From JBBRSD01 sp038245725 (GTDB lineage Bacteria; Actinomycetota; Coriobacteriia; Anaerosomatales; JAAXUF01), in contig JBBRSD010000004.1 in NCBI GenBank assembly GCA_038245725.1, forward strand, positions 124,001 to 188,000: DNA of 64,000 nucleotides, given 5' to 3'. The first letter of the stretch is position 1, and every line of letters begins with the position of its first letter. A program made the position numbers and the translations under genes. Below, in pieces: positions 45,262 to 53,379 of the stretch. The notes beneath the pieces are model-generated. The model did not search any database, had not been told where the DNA came from, and saw only the letters and a list, made by a program, of their open reading frames with translations.

Positions 45262-48200
45262 GCTCGCAAGGTAGATCGGTTATGCGCTCGATCGTCTCGT
45301 GGGCGCTCAACTATCGCTTCCTCGTGATTGCAGCCGCAGTCGGGATCATGGTGTTTGGGGTCGTACGGCTACAAACCGCCCAAGTCGACGTATTCCCGGA
45401 GTTCGCTCCGCCCCAGGTCGAGGTCCAGACCGAGAGCCTCGGCCTCTCGACCTCGGATGTCGAGTCGCTTGTGACCGTCCCCATCGAACAGGGACTCACC
45501 GGGATGCCCGGGCTCGACGCCATGCGCTCGACGTCGGTGCCGCAGCTCTCGTCCGTGGTGCTCATCTTCAGGCCTGGAACCGACGTATTGGCAGCCCAGC
45601 GGCTCGTTAACGAGCGCATGACCACAATTCGTGCGGCCTTGCCGACTTGGGCAAGCGCACCAGTGGTTCTGCCACCCGTCTCGGCGACCGGCCGCGTCCT
45701 GCACATCGGCATGTGGTCGGACAAGTACTCGATTCCGGAGCTTTCGGAGATCGCCTACTGGAAGATCAGGCCTCGGCTCGAGCAGGTCAACGGAGTAGCC
45801 GGCATCTCCCTTTGGAACGAGCGCCCGCCCACGATCCAGTTGCAGCTCGATCCGAAGAAGCTCGTTGCTCACAAGGTCACACTCGACAACGTCGAGAGAA
45901 CGATGTCGGACGGGCTCGACGCGGGTGGCTTCACCTTCACGACTGGCTCGATTCACGCTGCTCTTGGCGTGGTGGACACGCCGAACCAACGCCTCCAGAT
46001 CCACCAGGTGCTTGGCGTCCAGACGGCGAAGGACCTCGCATCTATCCCGCTGAACGACCAGCCGGCGACAGGCAAACAGCTCAAGCTGTCCGATGTCGGC
46101 AACGCCGTAACCGGTGAGGCTCCCGTCATCGGGGACGCGGTCGTCAACAGCCGGCCGGGACTGCTGATCGTGGTGAACAAGCTGCCGTGGGGCAACACAC
46201 TCAACGTCACTCGCGATGTCGAGGCTGTGCTCGCAGACATGCAGCAAGGCATGCCCGATGTCCACTTCGACGCAAAGATCTTCCGTCCCGCCACCTTCGT
46301 GGAGGACGCCGTCAACAACCTGTCCCAGGCGCTGCTGCTTGGATTCATCTTCGTCGTCATCATCATCGTGCTGTTCCTGTCTGAATGGCGCGTCGCGCTG
46401 ATCGCGCTTCTTACGATCCCGCTCGCCCTGATGGCCGCCGTACTTGTGCTCATCAGCTTCGGCGCCACCATCAACACGATGATCCTTGCCGGCTTGTCGA
46501 TCGCGCTCGGCGAGCTGGTGGATGACGCGATCATCGATGTCGAGAACATCTTGCGGCGCTTCCGGTTGGCGCGAGCCTCAGGCAGCACTGAGCCGACCGC
46601 TTCGATCATCCTGAGCGCCTCGCTCGAAGTCAGAAGTTCCATCGTGTACGCGACGATAATCAGCGTCGTCGCCGTGACCCCGATCTTCCTGCTCCAGGGG
46701 CTCACCGCCGCATTCTTCCGGCCGCTCGTGACCGCCTACGGGCTCTCAATCATCGCGTCGATGGCCGTCGCGCTCACCGTCACGCCCGCGTTGACGCTCC
46801 TATTGCTTCGCGGCGGCAAGATGATCGAGAGACACGAGTCCAAGTTGGTCTTTCGGCTGCGCGACGCCTACCAGGGCATGCTGGCGCGCATCGTTTCGCG
46901 TCCTGCGATCATCTTCGTCAGCTGCGCCGCAGTCGTCGTCATCGGCGCGATCCTCGTGCCTCAGCTTGGGCAGTCTCTCTTTCCGCAGTTCAGACAGCGT
47001 GACTTCCTGATCCACCTAGGCACGATTCCCTCGACATCGGACCAGGAGGTCGTTCGCAACACGACGAACGTCTCCAAGGCCCTTCTCAAGGTTCCCGGCG
47101 TTCTCAACTTCGGTGCGCACATCGGGCGGGCGCGGCAGGGGGAGGAGATCGTCGGCATCAACTTCTCCGAGGGCTGGATCAGCATCGACCCAAAGGCCGA
47201 CTATGAGGCCACCATCGCCAAGATCCGAACCGTTGTAAACGACTACCCCGGGACCTTCCGAGACGTGCAGATCTACCTGAACGAGCGCATCGAAGAGGTG
47301 CTCGCAGGCTCAACGCACGCGATCACAATCCGCATCTACGGCCAAGACCTCCCGACGTTGAGGGCAAAGGCCCGCGAGGTTCTCGAGCAGGTGACCGAGG
47401 TCAAGGGAACACTGGAGCCGCAGGTCGACGTTTCCATCGACACCCCGCAGGTCCAAGTCGAGGTCGACGTGCCGAAGGCCGCCAAGTACGGGTTGAAGCC
47501 AGGGGACGTACGCCGTCAGGCCGCTGCGTGGATTGCTGGCCTCGACACAGGCAACGTCTTCCAGGGCAACCGGTTCTACCGGGTGATCGCGTGGAGCATA
47601 CCGAGCGCGCGCAGCAACGTCTCGTCGCTGAGCAACATCTTGCTCGACACCTCTTCGGGCGGCAGGGTGCGGCTTGGTGATATCGCGCGCGTCCAAGTGG
47701 TCCCGAACCCCAACATTGTGACCCGCGAGAACGCCTCGCGCTATATCGACGTGGGCACAAACGTCCAGGGCCGAGATCTGGGCTCCGTCGCCAGAGAGAT
47801 CGAAGCGCGCGTCAAGACCCTCACCTTCCCGCGCGGCTTCAACTACGTCGTCCTCGGCGAGTACACCGAGGGGCTCGCAACGCAGCGCAAGTTGATTCTG
47901 ACTGGCCTGATCGCGCTCCTGATCATACTGCTTCTGCTGCATCTCGCTTTCCGCTCGTGGCGCCTCGGCTTCTTCGTCTTCCTCACCCTGCCGATGGCGC
48001 TCGTGGGTGGCGTGATCGCGATATGGATCGTTGGCGGCAATGTGACACTCGGGGCGATCGTGGGCTTCTTCACCGTCTTCGGAATCGCGGCGCGCAACAG
48101 CATCATGCTCATCACGCACTGCGAGCACCTCGAAGAAGAGGAAGGCGAGGAGTTCGGTCCCGCGCTCGTGCTGCGCGGCGCTCGCGAACGGCTCTCCCCG

Positions 48201-48404
48201 ATCCTCATGACGTCGCTCGCCACAGGGCTCGCGCTGCTCCCGCTGGTCGTGAACGGAAACCAGCCGGGGCGCGAGATCGAGTTCCCGCTCGCGGTCGTCA
48301 TCATCGGCGGGCTCTTCACGTCAACGCTGCTCACGCTGTTCGTTGTTCCGTCGCTGTACCTGCGGTTTGGACGCAGCCGCGAGGGCGGTCGGCGTCTTAC
48401 ATAG
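45258..48404 (+). CDS. RND efflux permease (HME/CzcA family), second copy
   Basis: 1048-aa RND transporter close to heavy-metal efflux permeases: QVDVFPEFAPPQVEVQTES, then the relay GELVDDAIIDVENILRR and a matching second half. GTG at 45258 overlaps the adaptor stop (GTGA); an ATG at 45282 (residue 9), where the family-like sequence begins, is an alternative start. With the first copy and the short adaptor it forms a three-gene operon. No outer-membrane factor gene is present, as expected for a monoderm. Metal specificity is not proven. Confidence 0.93.
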   Translation: MSSQGRSVMRSIVSWALNYRFLVIAAAVGIMVFGVVRLQTAQVDVFPEFAPPQVEVQTESLGLSTSDVESLVTVPIEQGLTGMPGLDAMRSTSVPQLSSVVLIFRPGTDVLAAQRLVNERMTTIRAALPTWASAPVVLPPVSATGRVLHIGMWSDKYSIPELSEIAYWKIRPRLEQVNGVAGISLWNERPPTIQLQLDPKKLVAHKVTLDNVERTMSDGLDAGGFTFTTGSIHAALGVVDTPNQRLQIHQVLGVQTAKDLASIPLNDQPATGKQLKLSDVGNAVTGEAPVIGDAVVNSRPGLLIVVNKLPWGNTLNVTRDVEAVLADMQQGMPDVHFDAKIFRPATFVEDAVNNLSQALLLGFIFVVIIIVLFLSEWRVALIALLTIPLALMAAVLVLISFGATINTMILAGLSIALGELVDDAIIDVENILRRFRLARASGSTEPTASIILSASLEVRSSIVYATIISVVAVTPIFLLQGLTAAFFRPLVTAYGLSIIASMAVALTVTPALTLLLLRGGKMIERHESKLVFRLRDAYQGMLARIVSRPAIIFVSCAAVVVIGAILVPQLGQSLFPQFRQRDFLIHLGTIPSTSDQEVVRNTTNVSKALLKVPGVLNFGAHIGRARQGEEIVGINFSEGWISIDPKADYEATIAKIRTVVNDYPGTFRDVQIYLNERIEEVLAGSTHAITIRIYGQDLPTLRAKAREVLEQVTEVKGTLEPQVDVSIDTPQVQVEVDVPKAAKYGLKPGDVRRQAAAWIAGLDTGNVFQGNRFYRVIAWSIPSARSNVSSLSNILLDTSSGGRVRLGDIARVQVVPNPNIVTRENASRYIDVGTNVQGRDLGSVAREIEARVKTLTFPRGFNYVVLGEYTEGLATQRKLILTGLIALLIILLLLHLAFRSWRLGFFVFLTLPMALVGGVIAIWIVGGNVTLGAIVGFFTVFGIAARNSIMLITHCEHLEEEEGEEFGPALVLRGARERLSPILMTSLATGLALLPLVVNGNQPGREIEFPLAVVIIGGLFTSTLLTLFVVPSLYLRFGRSREGGRRLT

Positions 48405-48501
48405 CAACTCTGTTCTAGCGGTCGGCCGAATCTCGCGATAATAGGCCGCCCGCCCTTGCGGGCCTCGACGCAATCATCCAAGCATCAAACCGCGGAACCA
48501 A

Positions 48502-48538
48502 GACGCCCCTGCCTCCACGTTGGGGAGACAGGGGCGTC
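48502..48538. terminator. bidirectional hairpin between the RND operon and pnp
   Basis: GACGCCCCTG (48502-48511) pairs with CAGGGGCGTC (48529-48538), with one C/A mismatch then CTCC/GGAG inside. It sits between two convergent genes, 98 bp after the RND stop and 50 bp after the pnp stop. U-tracts are weak on both sides, so it may need help from Rho or act as an RNA-end stabiliser. Confidence 0.6.
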
Positions 48539-48587
48539 AATCCGTTCTTATCGGCCGCGGCAGTTCCGCCCGAGCCGCTCTTGCTAC

Positions 48588-50786
48588 CTAGTGACTCCGC
48601 CTCGGCTTGCGGTCGCCGCCGCGATCTCCGCCGCCGCTGCCCTCGCGACGCGGGCCGCGGTCGCGGTCGCCACCGCTCGGGGCCGACGACGCCGAGCCTT
48701 CCGGGGCATCCGGCTTGTCGATCCGGTCGAGGCTGACCTTGCCGCGATCGTCGATCTCGAGAATCTTGACGTGGACCTCGTCGCCCACAGCGAGCACGTC
48801 TTCGACCTTGCCCACGCGGCCGTTGGCGACGCGGCTGATGTGCAGCAGGCCATCCTTGCCGGGGATGAGCTCGATGAATGCACCGAACGCCTGAATCGAC
48901 ACGACGCGCCCATGGTACTCCTCGCCGATCTCCGGCTCCTTGACGATCGCGCGGATGCGGCGGGCCGCCTCTTCGCCACCGAGGTCGCGCGACGCGATAT
49001 AGATCGTGCCGTCTTCCTGGATGTCGATCTGGGCGCCGGTCTCTTCCTGGATGCCGCGGACGACCTTGCCGCCCGAACCGATGACGTCGCGGATCTTGTC
49101 GGTCGGGATCTTGACCGTGATGATGCGCGGTGCGTACTTGCTCATTTCCTCACGAGGAATCTGAATCGACTCCATCATCTTGCCGAGGATGAAGGCGCGC
49201 CCTTCCTTGGCCTGCAGCAGCGCGGCCTGCAGGATCTCGAAGGACAGCCCCTTGGCCTTATTGTCCATCTGCATGGCCGTAATGCCGGCCTCGGTGCCCG
49301 CGACCTTGAAGTCCATGTCGCCGAGGAAGTCCTCGAGGCCCTGGATGTCAGTGAGGATGGCGACGTCGTCGCCCTCTTTGATGAGGCCCATCGCGATGCC
49401 GGAGACCGGAGCCTTGATCGGCACGCCAGCGTCCATGAGTGCGAGCGTCGAGCCACAGACAGAGCCCATCGAACTCGAGCCGTTGGACTCGAGAACCTCG
49501 GACACGATGCGGATCGTGTACGGGAAGTCACCTTCGGCCGGCACGACCGGCAGCAGGGCGCGCTCGGCGAGCGCACCATGGCCGATGTCGCGGCGCTTCG
49601 GGCCACGCATAAAGCCGGTCTCGCCGGTGGAGAACGGCGGGAAGTTGTAATGGTGGATGTAGCGCTTGCCTTCGGACACGTCGATGGTGTCCACACGCTG
49701 CCACTCGGAAAGCATGCCCAGCGTCAGGACTGAGAGGACCTGCGTCTGACCGCGGGTGAACAGGCCCGAGCCGTGGCTGCGAGGCAGGTAGCCCGCGGTC
49801 GTGGTGATCTGTCGAACTTCGTCGAGCTTGCGGCCGTCGGCGCGCTCACCTTCGGCGAGGACCATCTTGCGCATGGTCTTCTTCTCGAGCTGCTTGAGAG
49901 TGGCCTTGATGTCCTTGCCGCTGGTAGCGATCTCTTCCTCGGTGAACGTGGCGAGAATCTCGTCCTTGACTGCCTGCACGTCTGCCATGCGGCGGTGCTT
50001 ATCGGCATTGTGGAGGGCGGCGTTCATCTTGTCAGAGCCCGCTGCGAAGATTCGATCCGTGAGTGCGGGGTCGATGGTCTGCAGCTTGACGTCCATCGGC
50101 GTGATCTCGAGCTTAGCGAGGAAGCGCTCCTGCACCTCGCAGAATGCGGCGATGGCCTCCTGCGCGAACATGAGAGCGGAGAGCATGTCCTCTTCGCTGA
50201 CTTCCTGAGCGCCAGCCTCGAGCATGTAGACGGCGTCCTTGGAGCCCGCGACCACGAGGTCGAGATCGGAGTCCTCGGCCTGATCGAAGCTCGGGTTGAC
50301 GAGGAAGCTGCCGGTCACCATGTCGCGGCAGATGCGGACACCGGCAAGCGGGCCCTCGAAGGGGATGCCGGCGGCCATGAGAGCGGAGGACGCACCCATA
50401 ATGGAGATGACGTCGGGCTGGTTGATCTGGTCGGCAGAAAGGACGGTCGCGATGACCTGAACCTCGTTGCGGAACCCGTCGGCGAACGACGAGCGGATCG
50501 GGCGGTCGATCATGCGAGCGGTGAGCGTGGCCTTCTCGGAAGGACGCGACTCGCGCTTGATGAAGCCGCCAGGAAGCTTGCCTGCCGCGTACATGCGCTC
50601 CTCGAAGTCGACGGTCAGCGGGAAGAAGTCCAGGTCCTTCGGGAACTTCGACGCCGTGGCCGTGACGAGCACGATGGTCTCGCCCTGACGCACGAGAACG
50701 GCTCCACCGGCCTGCTTGGCCAGCTCGCCGGTCTCCAGAACGTACTCTCTGCCGTACAACTCGAAAACTTCAACAACTTTAGCCAT
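48588..50786 (-). CDS. pnp: polyribonucleotide nucleotidyltransferase (PNPase)
   Basis: 732-aa phosphorolytic 3'-5' exoribonuclease. Seen: two RNase PH domains with a helical spacer between; RSHGSGLFTRGQTQVL in the second, active domain; a KH domain (about 550-615; IPTDKIRDVIGSGGKVVRGI); an S1 domain (about 620-690; GEEYHGRVVSIQAFGAFIEL); and a Gly/Arg-rich tail ending in KPRRSH. ATG at 50786. It follows rpsO with a hairpin between, the classic rpsO-pnp pair. Confidence 0.98.
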   Translation of the reverse strand: MAKVVEVFELYGREYVLETGELAKQAGGAVLVRQGETIVLVTATASKFPKDLDFFPLTVDFEERMYAAGKLPGGFIKRESRPSEKATLTARMIDRPIRSSFADGFRNEVQVIATVLSADQINQPDVISIMGASSALMAAGIPFEGPLAGVRICRDMVTGSFLVNPSFDQAEDSDLDLVVAGSKDAVYMLEAGAQEVSEEDMLSALMFAQEAIAAFCEVQERFLAKLEITPMDVKLQTIDPALTDRIFAAGSDKMNAALHNADKHRRMADVQAVKDEILATFTEEEIATSGKDIKATLKQLEKKTMRKMVLAEGERADGRKLDEVRQITTTAGYLPRSHGSGLFTRGQTQVLSVLTLGMLSEWQRVDTIDVSEGKRYIHHYNFPPFSTGETGFMRGPKRRDIGHGALAERALLPVVPAEGDFPYTIRIVSEVLESNGSSSMGSVCGSTLALMDAGVPIKAPVSGIAMGLIKEGDDVAILTDIQGLEDFLGDMDFKVAGTEAGITAMQMDNKAKGLSFEILQAALLQAKEGRAFILGKMMESIQIPREEMSKYAPRIITVKIPTDKIRDVIGSGGKVVRGIQEETGAQIDIQEDGTIYIASRDLGGEEAARRIRAIVKEPEIGEEYHGRVVSIQAFGAFIELIPGKDGLLHISRVANGRVGKVEDVLAVGDEVHVKILEIDDRGKVSLDRIDKPDAPEGSASSAPSGGDRDRGPRREGSGGGDRGGDRKPRRSH

Positions 50787-50930
50787 GAATCTCTCTTCTT
50801 CCCTCGTCTGCAACCGGGCGCCCCATGCGCTTCGGTCTCACTTCTCGCGGATCGCTTCCGTGCGTCCGCATCCTCTTGTACCCCTCCGGCTGGGCCGTCA
50901 GGCTCGCACCGCGAAGCAACGGTGCCCTTT

Positions 50931-50965
50931 ATGCAAGAAGAAGGCGGGAGTCTCCTCCCGCCTTC
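50931..50965 (-). terminator. hairpin between rpsO and pnp
   Basis: An 11-bp stem: 50940-50950 pairs with 50955-50965 around a 4-nt loop. The minus-strand run after the stem is CTTCTTGCATAA, moderately U-rich. It lies 20 nt after the rpsO stop. It may terminate rpsO transcripts partly, or be a processing site in the rpsO-pnp mRNA as in other bacteria. Confidence 0.7.
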
Positions 50966-50984
50966 CGCCTTGACTTCGTGTCGG

Positions 50985-51254
50985 TTACCCGCGAATCCCA
51001 AGCTGGGCGATGACCGCACGGTAGCGCTCGATGTCGGTCTTCTTGAGGTAGTTGGTCAGGCGACGGCGCTGACCGACGAGCTTGAGAAGGCCACGGCGGG
51101 TGTGGTGATCCTTCTTGTGCATCTTGAGATGCTCGGTGAGGTCTCGGATGCGCTGGGTGAGCAGCGCGATCTGGACCTCTGCGGAGCCGGTATCGGCATC
51201 TCCGCGCTTGTACTCGGCGATGATTGTCGCCTTGACGTCCTTGGGAAGCGGCAT
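50985..51254 (-). CDS. rpsO: 30S ribosomal protein S15
   Basis: 89-aa S15/uS15, exact family length. Seen: GSAEVQIALLTQRIRDLTEHL, HKKDHHTRRGLLKLVGQRRRL and LKKTDIERYRAVI. Binds the central domain of 16S rRNA. ATG at 51254, preceded by AAAGGTGG. An in-frame upstream extension to 51392 is not family-like. The leader can pair with the ribosome-binding site (see leader entry). pnp follows. Confidence 0.98.
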   Translation of the reverse strand: MPLPKDVKATIIAEYKRGDADTGSAEVQIALLTQRIRDLTEHLKMHKKDHHTRRGLLKLVGQRRRLTNYLKKTDIERYRAVIAQLGIRG

Positions 51255-51257
51255 ATC

Positions 51258-51308
51258 TTTCCACCTTTCACGTGGATACGCCCCGAGCCGAGATGGCCGA
51301 TGGTGGAA
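51258..51308 (-). promoter_or_regulatory. rpsO leader: possible SD-sequestering stem (S15 autoregulation)
   Basis: On the minus strand TTCCACC (51308-51302) is perfectly complementary to GGTGGAA (51265-51259), which overlaps the rpsO Shine-Dalgarno sequence. Pairing would hide the start region. S15 represses its own mRNA through leader structures in several bacteria; the structures differ by clade, and this one is only a prediction. Confidence 0.4.
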
Positions 51309-51348
51309 TCGCACCTCTAGGGCCGGGGTACCTTCAAACAACCGTCGG

Positions 51349-51357
51349 AGTATAGCA
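51349..51357 (-). promoter_or_regulatory. rpsO promoter: extended -10 element
   Basis: Minus-strand TGC-TATACT (51357-51349) is a near-consensus extended -10. No good -35 was found at 16-18 nt, which is normal for extended -10 promoters. It gives rpsO a leader of roughly 90 nt and lies 24 nt downstream of the ribF stop codon. Confidence 0.6.
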
Positions 51358-51381
51358 CAGACACATGGTGCCGGGTGGTGC

Positions 51382-52764
51382 CTACAGCTCACCCAACGGG
51401 TCAGAGTCGTGCAGGACGTCGCGGGCGAGCCCCAGCTGCGAACTCCAGACCGATATCCCGAACACCACCTCGCCGAGAATCCCGACGCCGAGCAGCGGCG
51501 CGTTCTCAGGGGCGAACGGCTCCCACATCGCCTCGACTCCCGCCGCAGTCAGCGCTGCCTCGATCGCGAGCAGGCGTTCCCGGTCGTAGGCCAGGTCCGC
51601 AACAAGTTTGACCGCATCGTCGTGATCGCACGCGTGGCCGCACCCAGGCTGGCCATCGAGCGCGCGTACGGCCTCATCGGCGGCTTCGAACGCAGCGGGG
51701 TCGTCGACGAACTCGGCGTCGGCGGCGAGGACGTAGCTGTCGGGGTTCTCGGCGAGTTCGGCTTCTGCCGCGGCGAGCGCGTCGGGGTCCTCGATGATGT
51801 CGCCGTCGAAGTCGTCGTCATCCTCGTCGTCTTCGAAGCCGGCGATCTCAAGCGCGGCAGCTACGTCATCGGCTATCGCCTCTTCGAGTTCCTCGAGCGA
51901 GCCGTATGCCTCCTGGTCGCGCAGTTTCTCGAAGAACTCGAGTGTGATGTTCTGGTCGTAGAGGTTGCCCTCGAAGGCGATGAGATGCGCTTCGAGGTAG
52001 TCGCGGGCCTCGGGAAAGGTAGGCGGCGTGCCCACCGAGATCGCCGCGGCCCACTGGATGCCGTCTTCGAGAATCCCGCGACCGGCGTAGACGCCGTCAG
52101 CGGGGAGCGCGGCGAAGGGCACCGGCATCACGTTCGCCGTGGGGAATCCCAGCTTGGCGCCCTCCCCTCGCCCGCGGTGCACGAGCCCTGTCACGCGCGG
52201 TATGTGGCCGAGAAGCTCTGCGGCCTCGACCACGAAACCGCCGGCGACGAGCGACCGGATGCGGGTCGACGTGACCGGCGCGCCGTCAACCTCGACGAGA
52301 TCGTGCGGCGACACCTCGAAGTTGTGAGTCAGGCCGAGCCGCTGCAGTTCGCTGACGTCTCCGGCCGCACGCGCGCCGAAGCGGAAGTCGCGGCCCACGT
52401 GAACCGTCGCGGGCCGCATCGCCGCAAGCAGCACGGTGTCGACGAACGCCTCAGGTGCCAGCTCGGCGAGCGCAGGTGTGAACGGCACGACGAGCACTAT
52501 GTCGACGCCGGTCTCGGCGATGAAGTCGAGCTTGTCTGCGAGGGTGAGCAGCTGAGGCGCGGCGGTCGAGGGAGAGACGACCTGGTCGGGGTCGCGGTCG
52601 AAGGTGACCACAATCGCGCGGATGCCCCGTCTGGCGGCATCGGCGACCGTGTCACGCAGAAGCGCCTGATGGCCGAGATGAACGCCGTCGAAGACGCCGA
52701 CGGCGACCGCGGCGCTTCCGAGGCTCGACATTTCTGGTGACCAGGTGACTGTACTGGTGGTCAT
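51382..52764 (-). CDS. ribF: bifunctional riboflavin kinase/FAD synthetase with extra C-terminal domain
   Basis: 460-aa protein. Residues 1-175 are the FAD synthetase (GVFDGVHLGHQALL, RDFRFGARAAGD); about 178-308 the riboflavin kinase (HRGRGEGAKLGFPTANV, GTPPTFPEARDYLEAHL). Normal RibF ends near residue 310. Here an acidic stretch (EDDEDDDDFDGD) leads to about 130 further residues, including EDPDALAAAEAELAENPD and ALTAAGVEAMWEPFAPENAP, which resemble the protein of the adjacent small gene (DDPDALARAEAEVA; PLEAAGVPHCWDPYPPEDMP). ATG at 52764 has GGAG close by. The extension looks like a DUF2007-type domain; role unknown. Confidence 0.95.
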   Translation of the reverse strand: MTTSTVTWSPEMSSLGSAAVAVGVFDGVHLGHQALLRDTVADAARRGIRAIVVTFDRDPDQVVSPSTAAPQLLTLADKLDFIAETGVDIVLVVPFTPALAELAPEAFVDTVLLAAMRPATVHVGRDFRFGARAAGDVSELQRLGLTHNFEVSPHDLVEVDGAPVTSTRIRSLVAGGFVVEAAELLGHIPRVTGLVHRGRGEGAKLGFPTANVMPVPFAALPADGVYAGRGILEDGIQWAAAISVGTPPTFPEARDYLEAHLIAFEGNLYDQNITLEFFEKLRDQEAYGSLEELEEAIADDVAAALEIAGFEDDEDDDDFDGDIIEDPDALAAAEAELAENPDSYVLAADAEFVDDPAAFEAADEAVRALDGQPGCGHACDHDDAVKLVADLAYDRERLLAIEAALTAAGVEAMWEPFAPENAPLLGVGILGEVVFGISVWSSQLGLARDVLHDSDPLGEL

Positions 52765-52792
52765 GAGGCTCCGTTTCGATGACACATGCATG

Positions 52793-53379
52793 CTACTTCA
52801 AGAAACCCAGCAGTGTGAGCAGTCGGTACGAGATGTACAAGAGCACATCGAACCCCACGAAGACCCAGAAGAAGGTCCACGCCCAGTTCTGGCGGGTGGC
52901 TTCAACCCGCGGCGAGTGGGCCACACCGGCGGGAGGTCCGAACTGGCCTTTTTTGCGCCCAGTTCGGCGCGGAGGAGACTTTGGGCTTCCGCCAGCCGAT
53001 CCGCCGGCACAAGGAGCGTGAACGGACGGTCGACGGCACCGTAACCCACCCGGAAGCCTGGCATGTCCTCGGGCGGATACGGATCCCAGCAGTGCGGCAC
53101 GCCGGCTGCTTCGAGCGGCGCTGTGAGCAACCAGCCGTTGAACCCTGCTACGTCCATCAATCCGGAAAGCTTCGAGGGGTCCAAGACGGCAACCCAGTCT
53201 GCGGTGACGTGTTCGTAGTCGTCCTGCGGATCGACTCGGGCTACTTCAGCCTCGGCGCGGGCGAGGGCGTCCGGGTCGTCGACGAGTTCTTCGTCGCAGT
53301 CGCGCGCCGCATCCATCGCGGCTCTAGCCTTCTCGGCAAGCTTCTCGCCGAGCGAGTCCTCATAGAACAGCGGGCTCAT
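52793..53379 (-). CDS. DUF2007-like protein with possible -1 programmed frameshift
   Basis: The zero frame runs from ATG 53379 (SD GGAGGGGAG; ATGA overlap with truB) to TGA at 52798, 193 aa. Residues 1-140 look like a DUF2007-type signal protein (PLEAAGVPHCWDP, TLLVPADRLAEAQSLLRAE). At residues 142-144 the mRNA reads GCA AAA AAG, an A_AAA_AAG slippery heptamer (52954-52948). The zero frame then gives an odd Ser/Cys tail, whereas the -1 frame gives about 50 residues with a clear membrane helix (WAWTFFWVFVGFDVLLYI) ending at TAG 52793. The -1 product (195 aa) is likely the intended protein. A missing A in the assembly would give the same result. Confidence 0.7.
52906..52967 (-). promoter_or_regulatory. 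slippery heptamer in a hairpin loop, with a downstream stem
   Basis: On the minus strand the A_AAA_AAG heptamer (52954-52948) lies in the loop of a perfect 9-bp stem, CCGAACTGG (52967-52959) with CCAGTTCGG (52946-52938). A second GC-rich stem-loop (52933-52906, CCCGC/GCGGG with inner pairs) starts about 14 nt after the heptamer, further than the usual 5-9 nt. The sequence supports a frameshift signal but does not prove one. Confidence 0.55.
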
